Positions 10,501 through 10,608 of a stretch of DNA of 10,608 bases are shown piece after piece. How positions within the stretch are numbered: position 1 is the first letter of the stretch; the number at the start of each line of letters is the position of its first letter. The notes below the pieces were generated by a model. That model was given only the letters and a program-made list of their open reading frames with translations. It searched no databases and was not told the origin of the DNA. The stretch is from DATJZH01 sp035499215. Lineage in GTDB: Bacteria > Actinomycetota > Actinomycetes > Streptosporangiales > Streptosporangiaceae. The stretch covers positions 1 to 10,608 of the forward strand of contig DATJZH010000176.1 of NCBI GenBank assembly GCA_035499215.1. The letters run 5' to 3'. The position numbers were made by a program, and so were the translations under genes.

Positions 10501-10608
10501 TCGATGGCCAGCTCCTCGTGGACGCGCATACGCATGTGGCAAAGATCCCGACCTTGTCGGCCGACTGGCAGGCATGGGTACGGACCTTCGGAAATGAGAT
10601 TCCGCTGG
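10497..10608 (+). CDS. N-terminus of an amidohydrolase-family metal-dependent hydrolase (partial)
   Basis: GTG at 10497 opens a frame that leaves the window after 37 codons: MIDGQLLVDAHTHVAKIPTL, then SADWQAWVRTFGNEIPL. DAHTHV is the HxH metal-binding motif at the end of the first barrel strand of amidohydrolase-superfamily TIM-barrel enzymes, and the IDGQLLVDAHTHV opening is typical of the amidohydrolase-2 (decarboxylase/hydrolase) group. An in-frame TGA at 10464-10466 limits the start to GTG 10497; ACGGGA upstream may be the ribosome binding site. The other metal ligands and the catalytic Asp lie beyond the edge, so the substrate is unknown. Confidence 0.82.
   Translation, partial: MIDGQLLVDAHTHVAKIPTLSADWQAWVRTFGNEIPL

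Noticed and set aside
10234..10575. 113-residue minus-strand frame at the right edge
   Set aside because: Antisense to the amidohydrolase start with its HxH motif; the peptide is Ser/Arg/Pro-rich without domain features.

Overview
The window is GC-rich DNA from an actinobacterium. The evidence is high GC with G/C-biased third codon positions, GTG and TTG starts, ATGA/GTGA gene overlaps, and gene types common in Streptomyces-like and Streptosporangiales-like genomes. I cannot place it to genus. It is chromosomal-type sequence: no rRNA, tRNA, CRISPR array or intact mobile element was seen.

Left part (1-3690). The first 145 bases hold the N-terminus of a minus-strand gene, probably a DNA glycosylase. 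Then comes a minus-strand ketopantoate-reductase-like gene (417-1310). Directly upstream of it lies a small relic of an aldehyde dehydrogenase gene (1330-1422), with an internal piece fused to the old C-terminus. A 550-base divergent region follows with a 19-bp tandem repeat, a cluster of TCAC/GTGA half-sites and a 31-codon reading frame with a very strong ribosome binding site. On the plus strand, an Lrp/AsnC regulator and a class III aminotransferase are coupled through ATGA. The layout suggests an ancestral amine/amino-acid catabolic locus (regulator, transaminase, divergent aldehyde dehydrogenase) from which the dehydrogenase was lost.

Middle part (3691-6330). A small gene of unknown function (3995-4234) lies behind a long inverted repeat. 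It runs into three tandem copies of a 39-40-bp unit, each able to form the same hairpin. These sit between the small gene and the convergent prolyl-tRNA synthetase gene (minus strand, 4388-6097). ProRS looks complete and keeps the editing-domain residues.

Right part (6331-10608). A minus-strand pair resembling proA and proB (9080 to 6331) is transcribed toward proS. Both are divergent: ProB has about 100 extra C-terminal residues and a changed active-site loop, and ProA keeps its catalytic Cys but lacks other conserved blocks. Sampled stretches are much poorer in GC than proS. I infer an acquired or specialised glutamate-to-glutamate-semialdehyde module next to proS, not necessarily the housekeeping proline pathway. 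Divergent from proA are two coupled membrane-protein genes (9330-9563, 9560-10303), a 14-bp direct repeat that may be an insertion-sequence end, a possible 45-codon gene, and the N-terminus of an amidohydrolase that leaves the window.

The candidates for something unusual are the divergent ProAB pair beside ProRS, the hairpin-repeat array with its small gene, and the leader reading frame before the Lrp gene. All functional statements are by inspection; no database search was run.
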